A stretch of DNA of 56,468 nt from NCBI RefSeq assembly GCF_005047355.1, contig NZ_SUMC01000055.1:1-56468 (forward strand), given 5' to 3'. Each line of letters opens with the position of its first letter. Positions within the stretch are counted from its first letter, which is position 1. The notes beneath the pieces are model-generated. The model had not been told where the DNA came from. It searched no databases and was given only the letters and a program-made list of their open reading frames with translations. This DNA is from Actinacidiphila oryziradicis. GTDB taxonomy: Bacteria > Actinomycetota > Actinomycetes > Streptomycetales > Streptomycetaceae. The position numbers and the translations under genes were made by a program. Shown piece after piece: positions 31,868 to 40,404 of this stretch.

Positions 31868-33177
31868 GAGGACGCGAAGATTGTCTTCTTCTGGCGCTCG
31901 ATCGAGGACAGGAGACTGTCGATGCCCTTGGGATTACGGATGAAGTTCTGCAGGGCGGGCTGCATCACGGTCGAGGTGAAGTCCGGCCGGCTGTCGCGGT
32001 CCATGAACTGGGTGAGGTGCTTGGCGTTCGCGATCATGTCGTAGCCGCGCTTCTGCAGAGCGCTGTAGCTCGATGTGGAGGCCTTGGTGGAGGCTGCGAC
32101 AACACTGGGGTCGCCCTTGAGATAGGTCTCCTCGGCCGTGGGGCTGCCGAGGAACTCCAGGAGCTTGACGGCGCCCGCGTGGTTCTTGGGGCTCTTGCTG
32201 AGCATGTAGCCGTCGGTGGGCGCCTCGACGGTTTCCTGGCCGTACGAGGGGTCGATCTCGGGGAAGGCGAAGAAGTCGAGGTCGGCCAGGTCGGCGGGCT
32301 TGGTGAACTGCTGGGCGACGAACATGCCCAGCAGGTACATGCCGGTCTTCTTGGAGACCACGCCCTGCGCGGCGTCCTCCCAGGTGCGGCCGGAGGCGCC
32401 GTCCTGGTGGTACGGGAGGATCTCGGCCCAGTTGTCGAAGGTGGCCCGCGTCTTGGCGTCGGTCCAGGCCGCCTTGCCCTGCATCAGCGAGATGTGGAAG
32501 TCGTAGCCGTTGGTGCGTGTGTTGATCTGGTCGAAGGTGCCCATGGCGGGCCACAGGTCCTTGTCGCCGAAGCCGATCGGGACCAGGCCGTCCGTCTTCA
32601 TCTGCTTGCAGAGCGCGATGAATTGCGACCAGGTGGTCGGCACCGAGTAGCCGTGCGCCTTGAAGACGCTCTTCCGGTAGAAGATCGCCCAGGGGTATGT
32701 GTACAGGGGGACGAAGTAGTACTTGCCGTCCGCGCCCTTGCTCAGGTCCTGCATGGCGGAGGGGAAGTTGCCGCTGATGGTCTTCCACACGTCGTCGATC
32801 GCGGTGGCCAGTCCCTTGCCCGCGAAGAACTGCATCCGGTAGCCCGCGAACCAGGTGAACACGTCGTCGGGCGTGCCCTGGAGATAGGAGTTGATCTGCT
32901 CCTGGAAGGTGTTGTGGTCCTTGGTGTTGACCTTTACGGCGATCCCGGAGGACTTCGTGAAAGCTGTGTAGACCCCGGCGAAGGCCTTCTTCGGCACCGC
33001 GTCGGAGGAGTTGGAGCCGAGTGTGACGGTCTTGGAGTCGGATGACGAGCTGCTGCTGCCGCCGCAGGCGCTCAGCAGGGGGATGCCGGCGCCGAGGGCT
33101 GCCGCTCCGCCCAACCCGCGTACGAGGGTGCGGCGGCTCGGGGACGGGATGGAGAGGCCGGACGGGGAAGTGCGCAT
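31864..33177 (-). CDS. Extracellular sugar-binding lipoprotein of an ABC importer
   Basis: This 437-aa solute-binding protein has a signal with twin arginines (SRRTLVRGLGGAAALGAG) and a lipobox LLSAC near residue 38, so it is probably a Tat-exported lipoprotein. Family 1 features include FTKSSGIAVKVNT, YSVPTTWSQFIALCKQM, GAVKLLEFLGS and many aromatic residues for sugar stacking. It heads the three-gene operon, and a LacI-type inverted repeat lies about 140 bp upstream. The ligand is unknown, probably an oligosaccharide. Confidence 0.92.
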   Translation of the reverse strand: MRTSPSGLSIPSPSRRTLVRGLGGAAALGAGIPLLSACGGSSSSSSDSKTVTLGSNSSDAVPKKAFAGVYTAFTKSSGIAVKVNTKDHNTFQEQINSYLQGTPDDVFTWFAGYRMQFFAGKGLATAIDDVWKTISGNFPSAMQDLSKGADGKYYFVPLYTYPWAIFYRKSVFKAHGYSVPTTWSQFIALCKQMKTDGLVPIGFGDKDLWPAMGTFDQINTRTNGYDFHISLMQGKAAWTDAKTRATFDNWAEILPYHQDGASGRTWEDAAQGVVSKKTGMYLLGMFVAQQFTKPADLADLDFFAFPEIDPSYGQETVEAPTDGYMLSKSPKNHAGAVKLLEFLGSPTAEETYLKGDPSVVAASTKASTSSYSALQKRGYDMIANAKHLTQFMDRDSRPDFTSTVMQPALQNFIRNPKGIDSLLSSIERQKKTIFASS

Positions 33178-33317
33178 GGCGGCTCCTGAAGGGGAACGCC
33201 GGCCACGTCAAGGCGCGTCGAGGGGGGGTCGAAGCGATCAGAAACCAACGTGACCGAACAGCGTGGGGCTATGAGAGCGGCATGTCATGTCATGCGTCAA
33301 GGTTTCCTGTGGGCCTT

Positions 33318-33336
33318 TGTCGAAACGTAATCGACA
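33318..33336. promoter_or_regulatory. LacI-type operator candidate upstream of the sugar importer
   Basis: TGTCGA-AACGTAA-TCGACA has perfect 6-bp arms and a central ACGT, as in actinomycete sugar-repressor operators. It lies in the 177-bp region upstream of the binding-protein gene. No LacI gene is adjacent. Confidence 0.5.
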
Positions 33337-33354
33337 TAGATGTGTGGCGTTGTG

Positions 33355-33822
33355 TTAACCGACAGAGGTTCTGTATCCGCTGTGCGAAGCCGCCTTGCCC
33401 GGCGGCGGACTGCGCAGTCTGGCCACTGCCCGCAGGCAGAGAGCGTGCACCCGGTCGACGGGGAGGCCGAGTTGGGCGGCGGTCTGTTCCTCGGCGACGC
33501 ATTCGTAGAGCCCCAGTACGACCACGAGCCGCTCCTGGGTGCCCAGCCGGGCAAGCGGGCCGCAGCGCGGCCGGTGCCGCCAGGGGCGGTGGGCGAAGCG
33601 GCGTACGAGCTCGGCCCGGGTGTACGCGTACGGGTCCTCCCCGCGCATCCGGTACCAGTCGGCGTACGTACGGGCCAGGGCAGCGTCCAGCAGCCGGGCG
33701 GCGGCCCGGGGCTCACCGGCGAGCAGAGTGGCCACATGCAGCAGCCGTCCGGCGGCACCCGCCGTGAAGGCCTCGAACTCGGCGTCGCGCCGCCGGTCTG
33801 CGGCAGTCCTGAGCCGACCCAT
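33355..33822 (-). CDS. Sigma-factor-like protein (SigE-type ECF fold)
   Basis: The ATG at 33822 opens 155 aa: DAEFEAFTAGAAGRLLHVATLLAGE, then TYADWYRMRGEDPYAYTRAEL, and a region 4-like helix-turn-helix LGTQERLVVVLGLYECVAEEQTAAQLGLPVDRVHALCLRAVARL. The order matches actinomycete SigE-family ECF sigma factors, although the spacing between regions 2 and 4 is short and an anti-sigma partner is absent. It could regulate the neighbouring sugar operon or act as a noncanonical regulator. Confidence 0.7.
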   Translation of the reverse strand: MGRLRTAADRRRDAEFEAFTAGAAGRLLHVATLLAGEPRAAARLLDAALARTYADWYRMRGEDPYAYTRAELVRRFAHRPWRHRPRCGPLARLGTQERLVVVLGLYECVAEEQTAAQLGLPVDRVHALCLRAVARLRSPPPGKAASHSGYRTSVG

Positions 33823-33889
33823 GCACCTATGGGATGGCACGGCCGGGCGCGGGTCAAGAGGACGTACCGCCAGGGGCACCGGGCCGGCC

Positions 33890-34381
33890 TTAGGGGGTGT
33901 CCTCCGGGCGCTGGCCGACGGCCGAGTGATAATCGGAGAGCGCGACGTTGAAGCGCCCGAGCAGCTCGCAGAAGATCTCGCGCTCCGTCTCGGTCCACCC
34001 CTCGGTGACCACCGACATCAACTGCCGCCTGGAAGTGCGCACCTCGTCCAGCCGCCCCCGGCCCCGCGGGGAGAGCGCGAGGACCACCGCGCGGCCGTCC
34101 TCGGGATGGGAGGTGCGTTTGACGAGGCCGGAGTCGACAAGCGGGGCGACCTGCCGGGTGACGGTGGAGGAGTCGATTCCCATCCCTTCGGCGAGCGCCT
34201 TGACGCCCATCGGACCCTCGTTGTCGAGACGGTTCAGCAACAGGTAGGCGGCCCGGTCCATTGAGTTGCGCGCCTTGCCCACGCCGCCCAGACGGGTCTG
34301 CTCCGCTCGGCGGGCGAAGAGCGCAACCTGGTGCTGCATTCGCTCAAGGAGGTCGGTCGTTGTCTCCTGGGAAATCGGCAT
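33890..34381 (-). CDS. MarR-family transcriptional regulator
   Basis: This 163-aa dimeric winged-helix regulator has MDRAAYLLLNRLDNEGPMGVKALAEGMGIDSSTVTRQVAPLVDSGLVKRTSHPEDGRAVVLALS split over residues about 42-105, covering the recognition helix and wing. It starts at 34381 and is divergent from ilvA with a 133-bp gap, so it probably regulates itself and possibly the threonine dehydratase. Effector unknown. Confidence 0.9.
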   Translation of the reverse strand: MPISQETTTDLLERMQHQVALFARRAEQTRLGGVGKARNSMDRAAYLLLNRLDNEGPMGVKALAEGMGIDSSTVTRQVAPLVDSGLVKRTSHPEDGRAVVLALSPRGRGRLDEVRTSRRQLMSVVTEGWTETEREIFCELLGRFNVALSDYHSAVGQRPEDTP

Positions 34382-34514
34382 GGCCGGAAACTCGCGTTCT
34401 GTCGGTCCTGCGGAGGTTGGGAGAAGAGTACGCGGAGACCGGGTACGCGGTGGCCCACCAAGGGAAATCACGGGCTGGCGCGTGATACTGCTGCGAACTG
34501 CGAGAATTGAGCGT

Positions 34515-35753
34515 ATGGAACACCCCGTGGCTTCCGCCGCGCACGCTGCCGGACACGCCGTCACGCTCGACGATGTGCGCGGTGCGCACAAAATGCTCTC
34601 CGGCGTCGCCCGGGTCACTCCCGTGGAGGGCAGCCGGTACCTCTCCGGGCTGGTCGGCGGGCCGGTGCACCTGAAATGCGAGAACCTCCAACGTACGGGC
34701 TCGTTCAAGATCCGCGGCGCATATGTGCGGATCGCCGGGCTCACCCAGGAGGAACGCGCGGCCGGTGTCGTCGCGGCGAGCGCCGGAAACCACGCACAGG
34801 GTGTCGCGCTCGCGGCATCGCTGCTGGGGGTGCGTTCCACCGTCTTCATGCCGGTCGCCGCCCCGCTGCCGAAGGTCGCGGCGACCCGCGACTACGGCGC
34901 CGAGGTGCGGCTCCACGGGCAGGTGGTGGACGAGACGCTGCGTGCGGCCCAGAAGTACGCCGAGGAGACCGGCGCGGTCCTCATCCACCCCTTCGACCAC
35001 CCCGACGTCATCGCCGGGCAGGGCACCGTCGGCCTGGAGATCCTGGAGCAGTGCCCCGAGGTGCGGACGATCGTCGTCGGCATCGGCGGCGGCGGGCTCG
35101 CGGCCGGAATCGCCCTGGCGGTGAAGTCGGTGCGCCCGGACGTGCGGATCGTCGGGGTGCAGGCGGAAGGCGCTGCCTCCTACCCGCCGTCGCTGGCAGC
35201 AGGGCGTCCGGTGGCGCTGGACTCGGTGGCGACGATGGCTGACGGCATCATGGTCGGCCGGCCCGGGGACGTACCGTTCAAAATCATCAGCGATCTTGTC
35301 GACGAGGTCCTCACGGTCTCGGAGGACGACCTGTCCAGCGCGCTGCTGCTCTGCCTGGAGCGTGCCAAGCTCGTCGTCGAGCCGGCGGGCGCCAGCCCGG
35401 TGGCGGCGCTCCTCGCCGACCCGGGCGCCTTCACCGGGCCGGTCGTCGCGGTCCTGTCCGGCGGCAACGTCGACCCGCTGCTCATGCAGCGGCTCCTGCG
35501 CCACGGCATGGCCGCCGCCGGCCGCTATCTCTCGCTCCGGCTCCGGCTGACCGACCGCCCGGGCGCGCTGGCGGCCCTGCTCGGCCTACTGTCGGAGGCG
35601 GACGCCAATGTGCTGGACGTACGCCACGTACGCACCGACGCCAGGCTCGGGCTGACGGAGGCGGAGGTCGAGCTGCACCTCGAAACCAAGGGCCCCGAAC
35701 ACTGCGAAGCCGTTGCGGCGGCGCTCCGGGGCGCGGGGTACGCGATCCTCTGA
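34515..35753 (+). CDS. ilvA: Threonine ammonia-lyase, biosynthetic type with C-terminal ACT-like domain
   Basis: This 412-aa PLP enzyme deaminates threonine to 2-oxobutanoate, the first step to isoleucine. The start ATG 34515 begins MEHPVASAAHAAGH. The PLP Lys is in NLQRTGSFKIRGAY near residue 60. Other blocks are AASAGNHAQGVALAA, the glycine loop IGGGGLAAGIALA near residue 195, and VEPAGASPVAAL. An ACT-like regulatory domain (LRLTDRPGALAALLGLLSE, residues about 340-412) suggests feedback control. It follows a divergent MarR regulator and ends before a strong terminator. Confidence 0.92.
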   Translation: MEHPVASAAHAAGHAVTLDDVRGAHKMLSGVARVTPVEGSRYLSGLVGGPVHLKCENLQRTGSFKIRGAYVRIAGLTQEERAAGVVAASAGNHAQGVALAASLLGVRSTVFMPVAAPLPKVAATRDYGAEVRLHGQVVDETLRAAQKYAEETGAVLIHPFDHPDVIAGQGTVGLEILEQCPEVRTIVVGIGGGGLAAGIALAVKSVRPDVRIVGVQAEGAASYPPSLAAGRPVALDSVATMADGIMVGRPGDVPFKIISDLVDEVLTVSEDDLSSALLLCLERAKLVVEPAGASPVAALLADPGAFTGPVVAVLSGGNVDPLLMQRLLRHGMAAAGRYLSLRLRLTDRPGALAALLGLLSEADANVLDVRHVRTDARLGLTEAEVELHLETKGPEHCEAVAAALRGAGYAIL

Positions 35754-35804
35754 CACTTCTCCGACATGGCTGTGCCACTGCTCTGACCTCGTCGTCATGG
35801 CCGG

Positions 35805-35834
35805 GGCGGCAGCCGGGTTCGCCCGGCTGCCGCC
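35805..35834. terminator. Terminator of ilvA
   Basis: GGCGGCAGCCGGG and CCCGGCTGCCGCC pair perfectly around a stable TTCG loop, followed by CTTTGT. It is a textbook intrinsic terminator about 50 bp after the stop. Confidence 0.88.
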
Positions 35835-35959
35835 CTTTGTCATGGGGCGGGCGCGCAGGTCAACGGGCACTGTCAGTGGCCACCCCTATTCTCCAAGTAG
35901 TGGAGTCGAGTGGCTGCCGTGGAGGCCGGCCAACGGTTCCTCGTGTCGGCCAAAACGGG

Positions 35960-35988
35960 TTGACGCGATATATCGCGTCTGGGATGCT
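35960..35988 (+). promoter_or_regulatory. Promoter with embedded 18-bp operator palindrome
   Basis: TTGACG (35960-35965) is a plausible -35 box. The perfect palindrome GACGCGATATATCGCGTC (35962-35979) overlaps it and the spacer, and a weak -10 (GATGCT) follows at 17 bp. A bound dimer here would block RNA polymerase. The exporter genes start 48 bp downstream of this block. Confidence 0.6.
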
Positions 35989-36035
35989 CGCGCTGCATTG
36001 CATCGTGGACACCATTGATGAAGGGGATGCATCAC

Positions 36036-36989
36036 ATGCCAGGCGCCATCCATGCCGAGGGTCTAGTGAAGACCTTTGGAAAAGTCCGCGCGCTGGACGG
36101 AGTGGACCTCGACGTTCCGGAAGGCACAGTGCTGGGCCTGCTCGGCCCCAACGGCGCCGGAAAGACCACAGCGGTACGCGTACTGACGACCCTGCTGAAG
36201 CCGGACAGCGGAAAGGCGCTGGTGGCCGGCATCGATGTGCTGAAGCATCCGAATGAGGTGCGCCGTCATATCGGCCTGTCGGGGCAGTTCGCGGCGGTGG
36301 ACGAATATCTCACCGGCCGGGAGAACCTGCAGATGGTCGGCCAGCTCTACCAGATGAGCGCCAAGGACGCCAAGGCCCGGGCGGCCGAGCTGTTGGAACG
36401 CTTCGGCCTGGGGGACGCGGCGGACCGGACGGCGAAGACGTACTCGGGGGGAATGCGGCGGCGCCTCGACCTGGCGGCGGCGCTGGTGGTGCGGCCACCG
36501 GTGATGTTCATGGACGAGCCGACCACAGGACTCGACCCGCGAAACCGGCTGGCGCTCTGGGAGGTGATCCAGGACCTGGTGGCAGGGGGGACGACGCTGC
36601 TGCTGACCACCCAGTATCTGGAGGAGGCCGATCGCCTCGCGCACGACATCTGCGTCATCGACCATGGCAAGGTCATCGCCCGCGGCACCTCCGACCAGCT
36701 CAAGGCCCAGATCGGCGGCGAGCGGGTGGAGGTCGTGGTCCATGAGCGCGACCATCTCGCCACGGCGACGGAGATACTGCGCGGCTTCGGCAAAGGCGCG
36801 GATGTCAAGGTCGAAGAGCACACCCGCAAGATCACTGTCCCGGTGACCGGCGGGGCCAAGCTGCTCGCGGAGGTGATCCGGGAACTGGACGCCCAAGGCA
36901 TCGAGATCGACGACATAGGACTGCGCCGCCCGACCCTGGATGACGTGTTCATCTCGCTGACCGGCCACGCCGCGGAGGACACCAAGTGA
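36036..36989 (+). CDS. ABC exporter ATP-binding protein, DrrA family
   Basis: The ATG at 36036 is used because AAGGGGA lies 8 bp upstream; earlier in-frame ATGs lack this. The 317-aa product has Walker A GPNGAGKTTAVR near residue 38, the DrrA-type LSGQFAAVDEYLTGRENL, signature TYSGGMRRRLDLAAAL, Walker B PPVMFMDEPTTGLDPRNR, and the C-terminal block RPTLDDVFISLTG found in daunorubicin-type exporters. It energises the overlapping ABC-2 permease. Substrates of such systems are hydrophobic drugs or lipids. Confidence 0.93.
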   Translation: MPGAIHAEGLVKTFGKVRALDGVDLDVPEGTVLGLLGPNGAGKTTAVRVLTTLLKPDSGKALVAGIDVLKHPNEVRRHIGLSGQFAAVDEYLTGRENLQMVGQLYQMSAKDAKARAAELLERFGLGDAADRTAKTYSGGMRRRLDLAAALVVRPPVMFMDEPTTGLDPRNRLALWEVIQDLVAGGTTLLLTTQYLEEADRLAHDICVIDHGKVIARGTSDQLKAQIGGERVEVVVHERDHLATATEILRGFGKGADVKVEEHTRKITVPVTGGAKLLAEVIRELDAQGIEIDDIGLRRPTLDDVFISLTGHAAEDTK

Positions 36990-37813
36990 CGACCACTGTC
37001 ATCACCGCCACCACCCAGTCCGTACGCGACTCGCTCGTCGTTGCCAGGCGAAATCTGATCCGGATGTCGCGCATCCCCGAGATGGTGATTTTCGGGCTGA
37101 TTCAGCCGATCATGTTCGTGGTCCTCTTCTCGTACGTCTTCGGCGGGGCCATCCCTGTCCCCGGCCAGAGCAGCGGCGATCCGGTCACATACCGGAGCTT
37201 CCTGATGGCGGGCATCTTCGCCCAGACCGTGACCTTCGCCACGGCCGGCGCGGGGGCCGGCATCGCCGACGACATGCACAAGGGCCTCATCGACCGCTTC
37301 CGGTCGCTGCCGATGGCCCGCGGGGCCGTCCTCACCGGCCGTACCCTGGCGGACCTCGTCCAGACCGCGCTGACTCTCGTCGTGCTGGCGATCGTGGCGG
37401 TGATCGTGGGCTGGCGGATCCACAACGGCGTATTCAAGGCGCTCGCGGCCTTCGGGCTGCTGCTCCTGCTCGGCTACGCCTTCTCGTGGATCGGGGCGCT
37501 CATCGGCCTGTCCGTCCGCACCCCGGAGGCGGCCACATCAGGGGGGCTGATCTGGCTGTTCCCGCTGACATTCGTCTCGAACGCCTTTGTGCCGTCCAGC
37601 AGCATGCCCTCGTTCCTGAGGCACATCGCCGACTGGAACCCGTTCAGCGCCACCGTCCAGGCCGGCCGCCAGCTGTTCGGCAACCCCAGAGGGCTTGTCT
37701 CCGACGCCTGGCCCATGCAGCACCCGGTGGCCGCGTCGCTGCTCTGGTCCGTACTGATCATCGTGGTCTTCCGGACCCTGGCGGTGCGGAAGTACCGCTC
37801 GGCGGCGGCGTAG
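36986..37813 (+). CDS. ABC-2 type exporter permease, DrrB family
   Basis: This 275-aa permease starts with a GTG whose bases overlap the ATPase stop (GTGA). Six membrane segments are visible, including MVIFGLIQPIMFVVLFSYVFGGA near residue 35 and LIWLFPLTFVSNAFVPSSSMPSFLRH with the ABC-2 motif WNPFSATV near residue 215. It forms a two-gene operon with the DrrA-type ATPase under a palindromic promoter. No biosynthetic cluster adjoins it directly. Confidence 0.92.
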   Translation: MTTTVITATTQSVRDSLVVARRNLIRMSRIPEMVIFGLIQPIMFVVLFSYVFGGAIPVPGQSSGDPVTYRSFLMAGIFAQTVTFATAGAGAGIADDMHKGLIDRFRSLPMARGAVLTGRTLADLVQTALTLVVLAIVAVIVGWRIHNGVFKALAAFGLLLLLGYAFSWIGALIGLSVRTPEAATSGGLIWLFPLTFVSNAFVPSSSMPSFLRHIADWNPFSATVQAGRQLFGNPRGLVSDAWPMQHPVAASLLWSVLIIVVFRTLAVRKYRSAAA

Positions 37814-37828
37814 GGAAGCGTCATAAAA

Positions 37829-37870
37829 CGCCGGACGGGCCTGCTGCCGCGGCAGCAGGCCCGTCCGGCG
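37829..37870. terminator. 42-bp perfect palindrome, bidirectional terminator
   Basis: A perfect palindrome centred on CCGCGG lies between the convergent exporter operon and greA. It can fold into a 20-bp stem in RNA from either strand. Confidence 0.85.
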
Positions 37871-37925
37871 ACGGGCGGGTGCCCAGAGATCGCCCGAGTA
37901 GCCCGGCTACGAGGACGACGCCGAT

Positions 37926-37950
37926 CTCCCCCGGACTTCGTCCGGGGGAG
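37926..37950. repeat. Streptomyces-type dispersed hairpin
   Basis: CTCCCCCGGAC-TTC-GTCCGGGGGAG is an 11-bp stem of a type often found scattered between Streptomyces genes. It lies in the greA-side spacer and may add to termination. The spacer 37871-38031 holds no gene. Confidence 0.7.
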
Positions 37951-38031
37951 CCCCCACCACAGTGCGATCGCACCCACCAGCCGAAGCGGGGCCCGCCCTC
38001 CGGGCGGCCGCCGCTATTTGTCAGACAGGGC

Positions 38032-38529
38032 CTAGCCCTGGTAGGGCTTCGCCTCAAGGATCGTCACGGATGTCTTCTTGCCGTTCGGCAGCTCGTAGCT
38101 CGCCTTCTGCCCGACCTTCTTGCTGTTCACGCTCGAGCCGAGCGGCGACTGCGGCGAGTAGGTGTCGAGGACCGACGACACATACTCGCGGGAGCCCAAC
38201 AGGAAGGTCAGGGTGTCATCCGGGTCGCCGTCGAAGGCGATGGTGACGACCATGCCCGGTGCGACCACGCCATTGTCCGCCGGGGCCTCACCGACCTTCG
38301 CGTGCTCCAGCAGCTGGGTCAGCTGGCGTACTCGCAGCTCCAGCTTGCCCTGGTCCTCGCGTGCCGCGTGGTAGCCGGCGTTCTCCTTGAGATCGCCTTC
38401 CTGGCGGGCTTCCTCGATCTTGGCGACGATCTCGGCGCGTGCGGGACCAGACAGATGCTCCAGCTCTGCCCTGAGCTGGTCGTACGCCTCCTGGGTGAGC
38501 CAGGTGACGTTGTCGCTGGTCTGGGTCAC
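38032..38529 (-). CDS. greA: Transcription elongation factor GreA
   Basis: This 165-aa protein rescues backtracked RNA polymerase by stimulating transcript cleavage. The N-terminal coiled coil includes LTQEAYDQLRAELEHLSGPARAEI and the acidic tip EGDLKENAGYHAAREDQGKLE (residues about 44-64), with the Asp and Glu that hold the catalytic metal. The C-terminal domain has SPQSPLGSSVNSKKVGQKASYELPNG. Length is normal. It is convergent with the DrrAB exporter. Confidence 0.95.
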   Translation of the reverse strand: MTQTSDNVTWLTQEAYDQLRAELEHLSGPARAEIVAKIEEARQEGDLKENAGYHAAREDQGKLELRVRQLTQLLEHAKVGEAPADNGVVAPGMVVTIAFDGDPDDTLTFLLGSREYVSSVLDTYSPQSPLGSSVNSKKVGQKASYELPNGKKTSVTILEAKPYQG

Positions 38530-38695
38530 AGGTGCTCCTCGTCGGTACTCAACGCTTGCTTACGTTTGCTTTGCCGTTGCTCGGCAGGGCGAAACCACGA
38601 GACTAACAATTCCGGACGAGACCGGGCAGCAGAAAACCCTCACCTCGCGTGAGTCCTACTGTGCGCCCGCCGTCAGCTCCAGGTCCGGTCCGGGC

Positions 38696-39097
38696 CTAGG
38701 CCTGCTTGCAGCTGACCAGCTCGGCCGCCGTCGCGCGGCTGGTGGTACGTACCGTCACCACCGTATCCACCTGCCCCCGGTGCTCCGCGACAGGCACATC
38801 CCGGCGGCCCACCTCGTTCTGATTCACGTCCAGCGCCCGCAGAGTACACACCCCGGCCGTGCCGGCGGGCTTGTTGACTTCCAGGTGCACCTCGACCGCC
38901 TGGTCAGAGACGACCTTGAATGTGACCAACTGCCCGCTGACCTGCGCTCCGGCCAGGTAGTGCCACCCGAGCCAGCCCACCAGTACCGCCAGTGCCACCC
39001 CGCACACGACCGCAACCTGCCGCAGCCGCCGGTCCGCCCGCGCGTCGGCGCTGTGGCCGTAACGCCCCTTGGGCAGCTCCTCACGCAACGCGGTCAT
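38696..39097 (-). CDS. DUF4307 membrane-anchored protein
   Basis: From the ATG at 39097 (AAGGA 7 bp upstream) this encodes 133 aa: a cytoplasmic LPKGRYGHSADARADRRLR, one membrane helix (VAVVCGVALAVLVGWLGWHYL) and an extracytoplasmic beta-domain with CTLRALDVNQNEVGRRDVPV. This is the DUF4307 pattern, found beside mca and greA in actinomycetes. Function unknown. It is divergent from mca. Confidence 0.85.
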   Translation of the reverse strand: MTALREELPKGRYGHSADARADRRLRQVAVVCGVALAVLVGWLGWHYLAGAQVSGQLVTFKVVSDQAVEVHLEVNKPAGTAGVCTLRALDVNQNEVGRRDVPVAEHRGQVDTVVTVRTTSRATAAELVSCKQA

Positions 39098-39217
39098 GAA
39101 CAATCCTTCCGGTTCGGCGCCGGATCAGGGCCGGATCGGGGCCTATGGAAATAATCGACCCCTCGCATCGGTCACTATAGAAGTCGTCTCCAGCGGCCAT
39201 TAACCGAGGATCGAGCC

Positions 39218-40093
39218 TTGACCGAGCAGTTGCGACTGATGGCAGTCCACGCGCACCCCGACGATGAGTCGAGCAAGGGCGCCGCCACCATGGCCAAGTA
39301 CGTGTCCGAGGGGGTGGATGTGCTGGTGGCGACATGCACGGGCGGCGAGCGCGGCTCCATCCTCAACCCCAAGCTCCAGGGGGACACCTACATCGAGGAG
39401 CACATCCACGAGGTCCGGTCCCGCGAGATGGACGAGGCTCGTCAGATCCTCGGCGTCAAGCAGGCCTGGCTGGGCTTCGTCGACTCCGGCCTCCCGGAGG
39501 GCGACCCGCTGCCCCCGCTCCCCGAGGGCTGCTTCGCCCTCGTCGACGTGGACGAGGCAGCCGGGGCGCTGGTGAAACTCATCCGCGAGTTCCGGCCGCA
39601 CGTCATCACCACGTACGACGAGAACGGCGGCTACCCCCACCCCGACCACATCCAGACCCACAAGATCTCCATGGTCGCCTTCGAGGCGGCCGGTGACCCG
39701 GACCGGTACCCCGGGGCCGGCGCCCCCTGGACCCCCCTGAAGCTCTACTACAACCAGGGCTTCAACCGCGCCCGCACGGTCGCCCTGCACGAGGCCCTGC
39801 TGTCGCGCGGCCTGGAGTCCCCGTACGGCGAATGGCTGGAGCGCTGGAAGTCCTTCGACCGGCCGGAGCGGTCCATCACCACGCACGTCCCCTGCGCCGA
39901 GTACTTCGAGATCCGCGACAAGGCGCTGCTCGCCCACGCCACGCAGATCGACCCGGACGGCGCCTGGTTCCACGTACCCATGGACATCCAGAAAGAGGTC
40001 TGGCCGACCGAGGACTACGAGCTCGCACGGTCTCTGGTCGACACGTCTCTTCCTGAGGACGACCTCTTCGCGGGCGTCCGCGAGGCCGGGTAG
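39218..40093 (+). CDS. mca: Mycothiol S-conjugate amidase
   Basis: This 291-aa zinc amidase of the LmbE family cleaves mycothiol S-conjugates to release mercapturic acids for export, a detoxification step found only in mycothiol-making actinobacteria. TTG at 39218 is the start. The zinc motif is AVHAHPDDESSKG near residue 11 with the further ligand in NGGYPHPDHIQTHK near residue 140. TCTGGERGSILNP and the C-terminal HATQIDPDGAWFHVPMD block favour Mca over MshB. Confidence 0.93.
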   Translation: MTEQLRLMAVHAHPDDESSKGAATMAKYVSEGVDVLVATCTGGERGSILNPKLQGDTYIEEHIHEVRSREMDEARQILGVKQAWLGFVDSGLPEGDPLPPLPEGCFALVDVDEAAGALVKLIREFRPHVITTYDENGGYPHPDHIQTHKISMVAFEAAGDPDRYPGAGAPWTPLKLYYNQGFNRARTVALHEALLSRGLESPYGEWLERWKSFDRPERSITTHVPCAEYFEIRDKALLAHATQIDPDGAWFHVPMDIQKEVWPTEDYELARSLVDTSLPEDDLFAGVREAG

Positions 40094-40096
40094 ACA

Positions 40097-40363
40097 ATGG
40101 GTCCCGTGAACGCGACATTCAGCATGGCCGCAGCCCACCTCGTTCCGCTCGCCCAAGAGCTGGACCAGAACAAGGTGACCCCGGGGCTTCTCGGCTTCGT
40201 GATCTTCGCCCTTATCGGCAGCGCCCTGTGGCTGCTGATGAAAAACATGACCAAGCAGTTCGGAAAGGTCGACTTCGAAGAGGCTCCCGACCCAGATGCG
40301 GACCCGGGCACGGGGCCGGCACCCGAGCCCGCGGCGGCGAAGACGAGTCACTCCGGAGAGTGA
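40097..40363 (+). CDS. Small membrane protein downstream of mca
   Basis: This 88-aa protein begins 3 bp after the mca stop; a GTG at 40106 is an alternative start. It has a short N-terminal region, one membrane helix (LLGFVIFALIGSALWLLM), a basic NMTKQFGKVDFEE and a Pro/Asp/Ala-rich tail. The same small gene commonly follows mca in Streptomyces. Function unknown; probably co-transcribed with mca. Confidence 0.75.
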   Translation: MGPVNATFSMAAAHLVPLAQELDQNKVTPGLLGFVIFALIGSALWLLMKNMTKQFGKVDFEEAPDPDADPGTGPAPEPAAAKTSHSGE

Positions 40364-40404
40364 CGTCCTCGTCTGCGGATGACGCGCGGTGCCCGGGGAC
40401 GCGC

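Noticed and set aside
36036..37813. DrrAB-type exporter as self-resistance or export for the ceramide-like operon.
   Set aside because: Core genes (greA, DUF4307, mca) lie between them and the exporter has its own palindromic promoter; nothing in the sequence links them.
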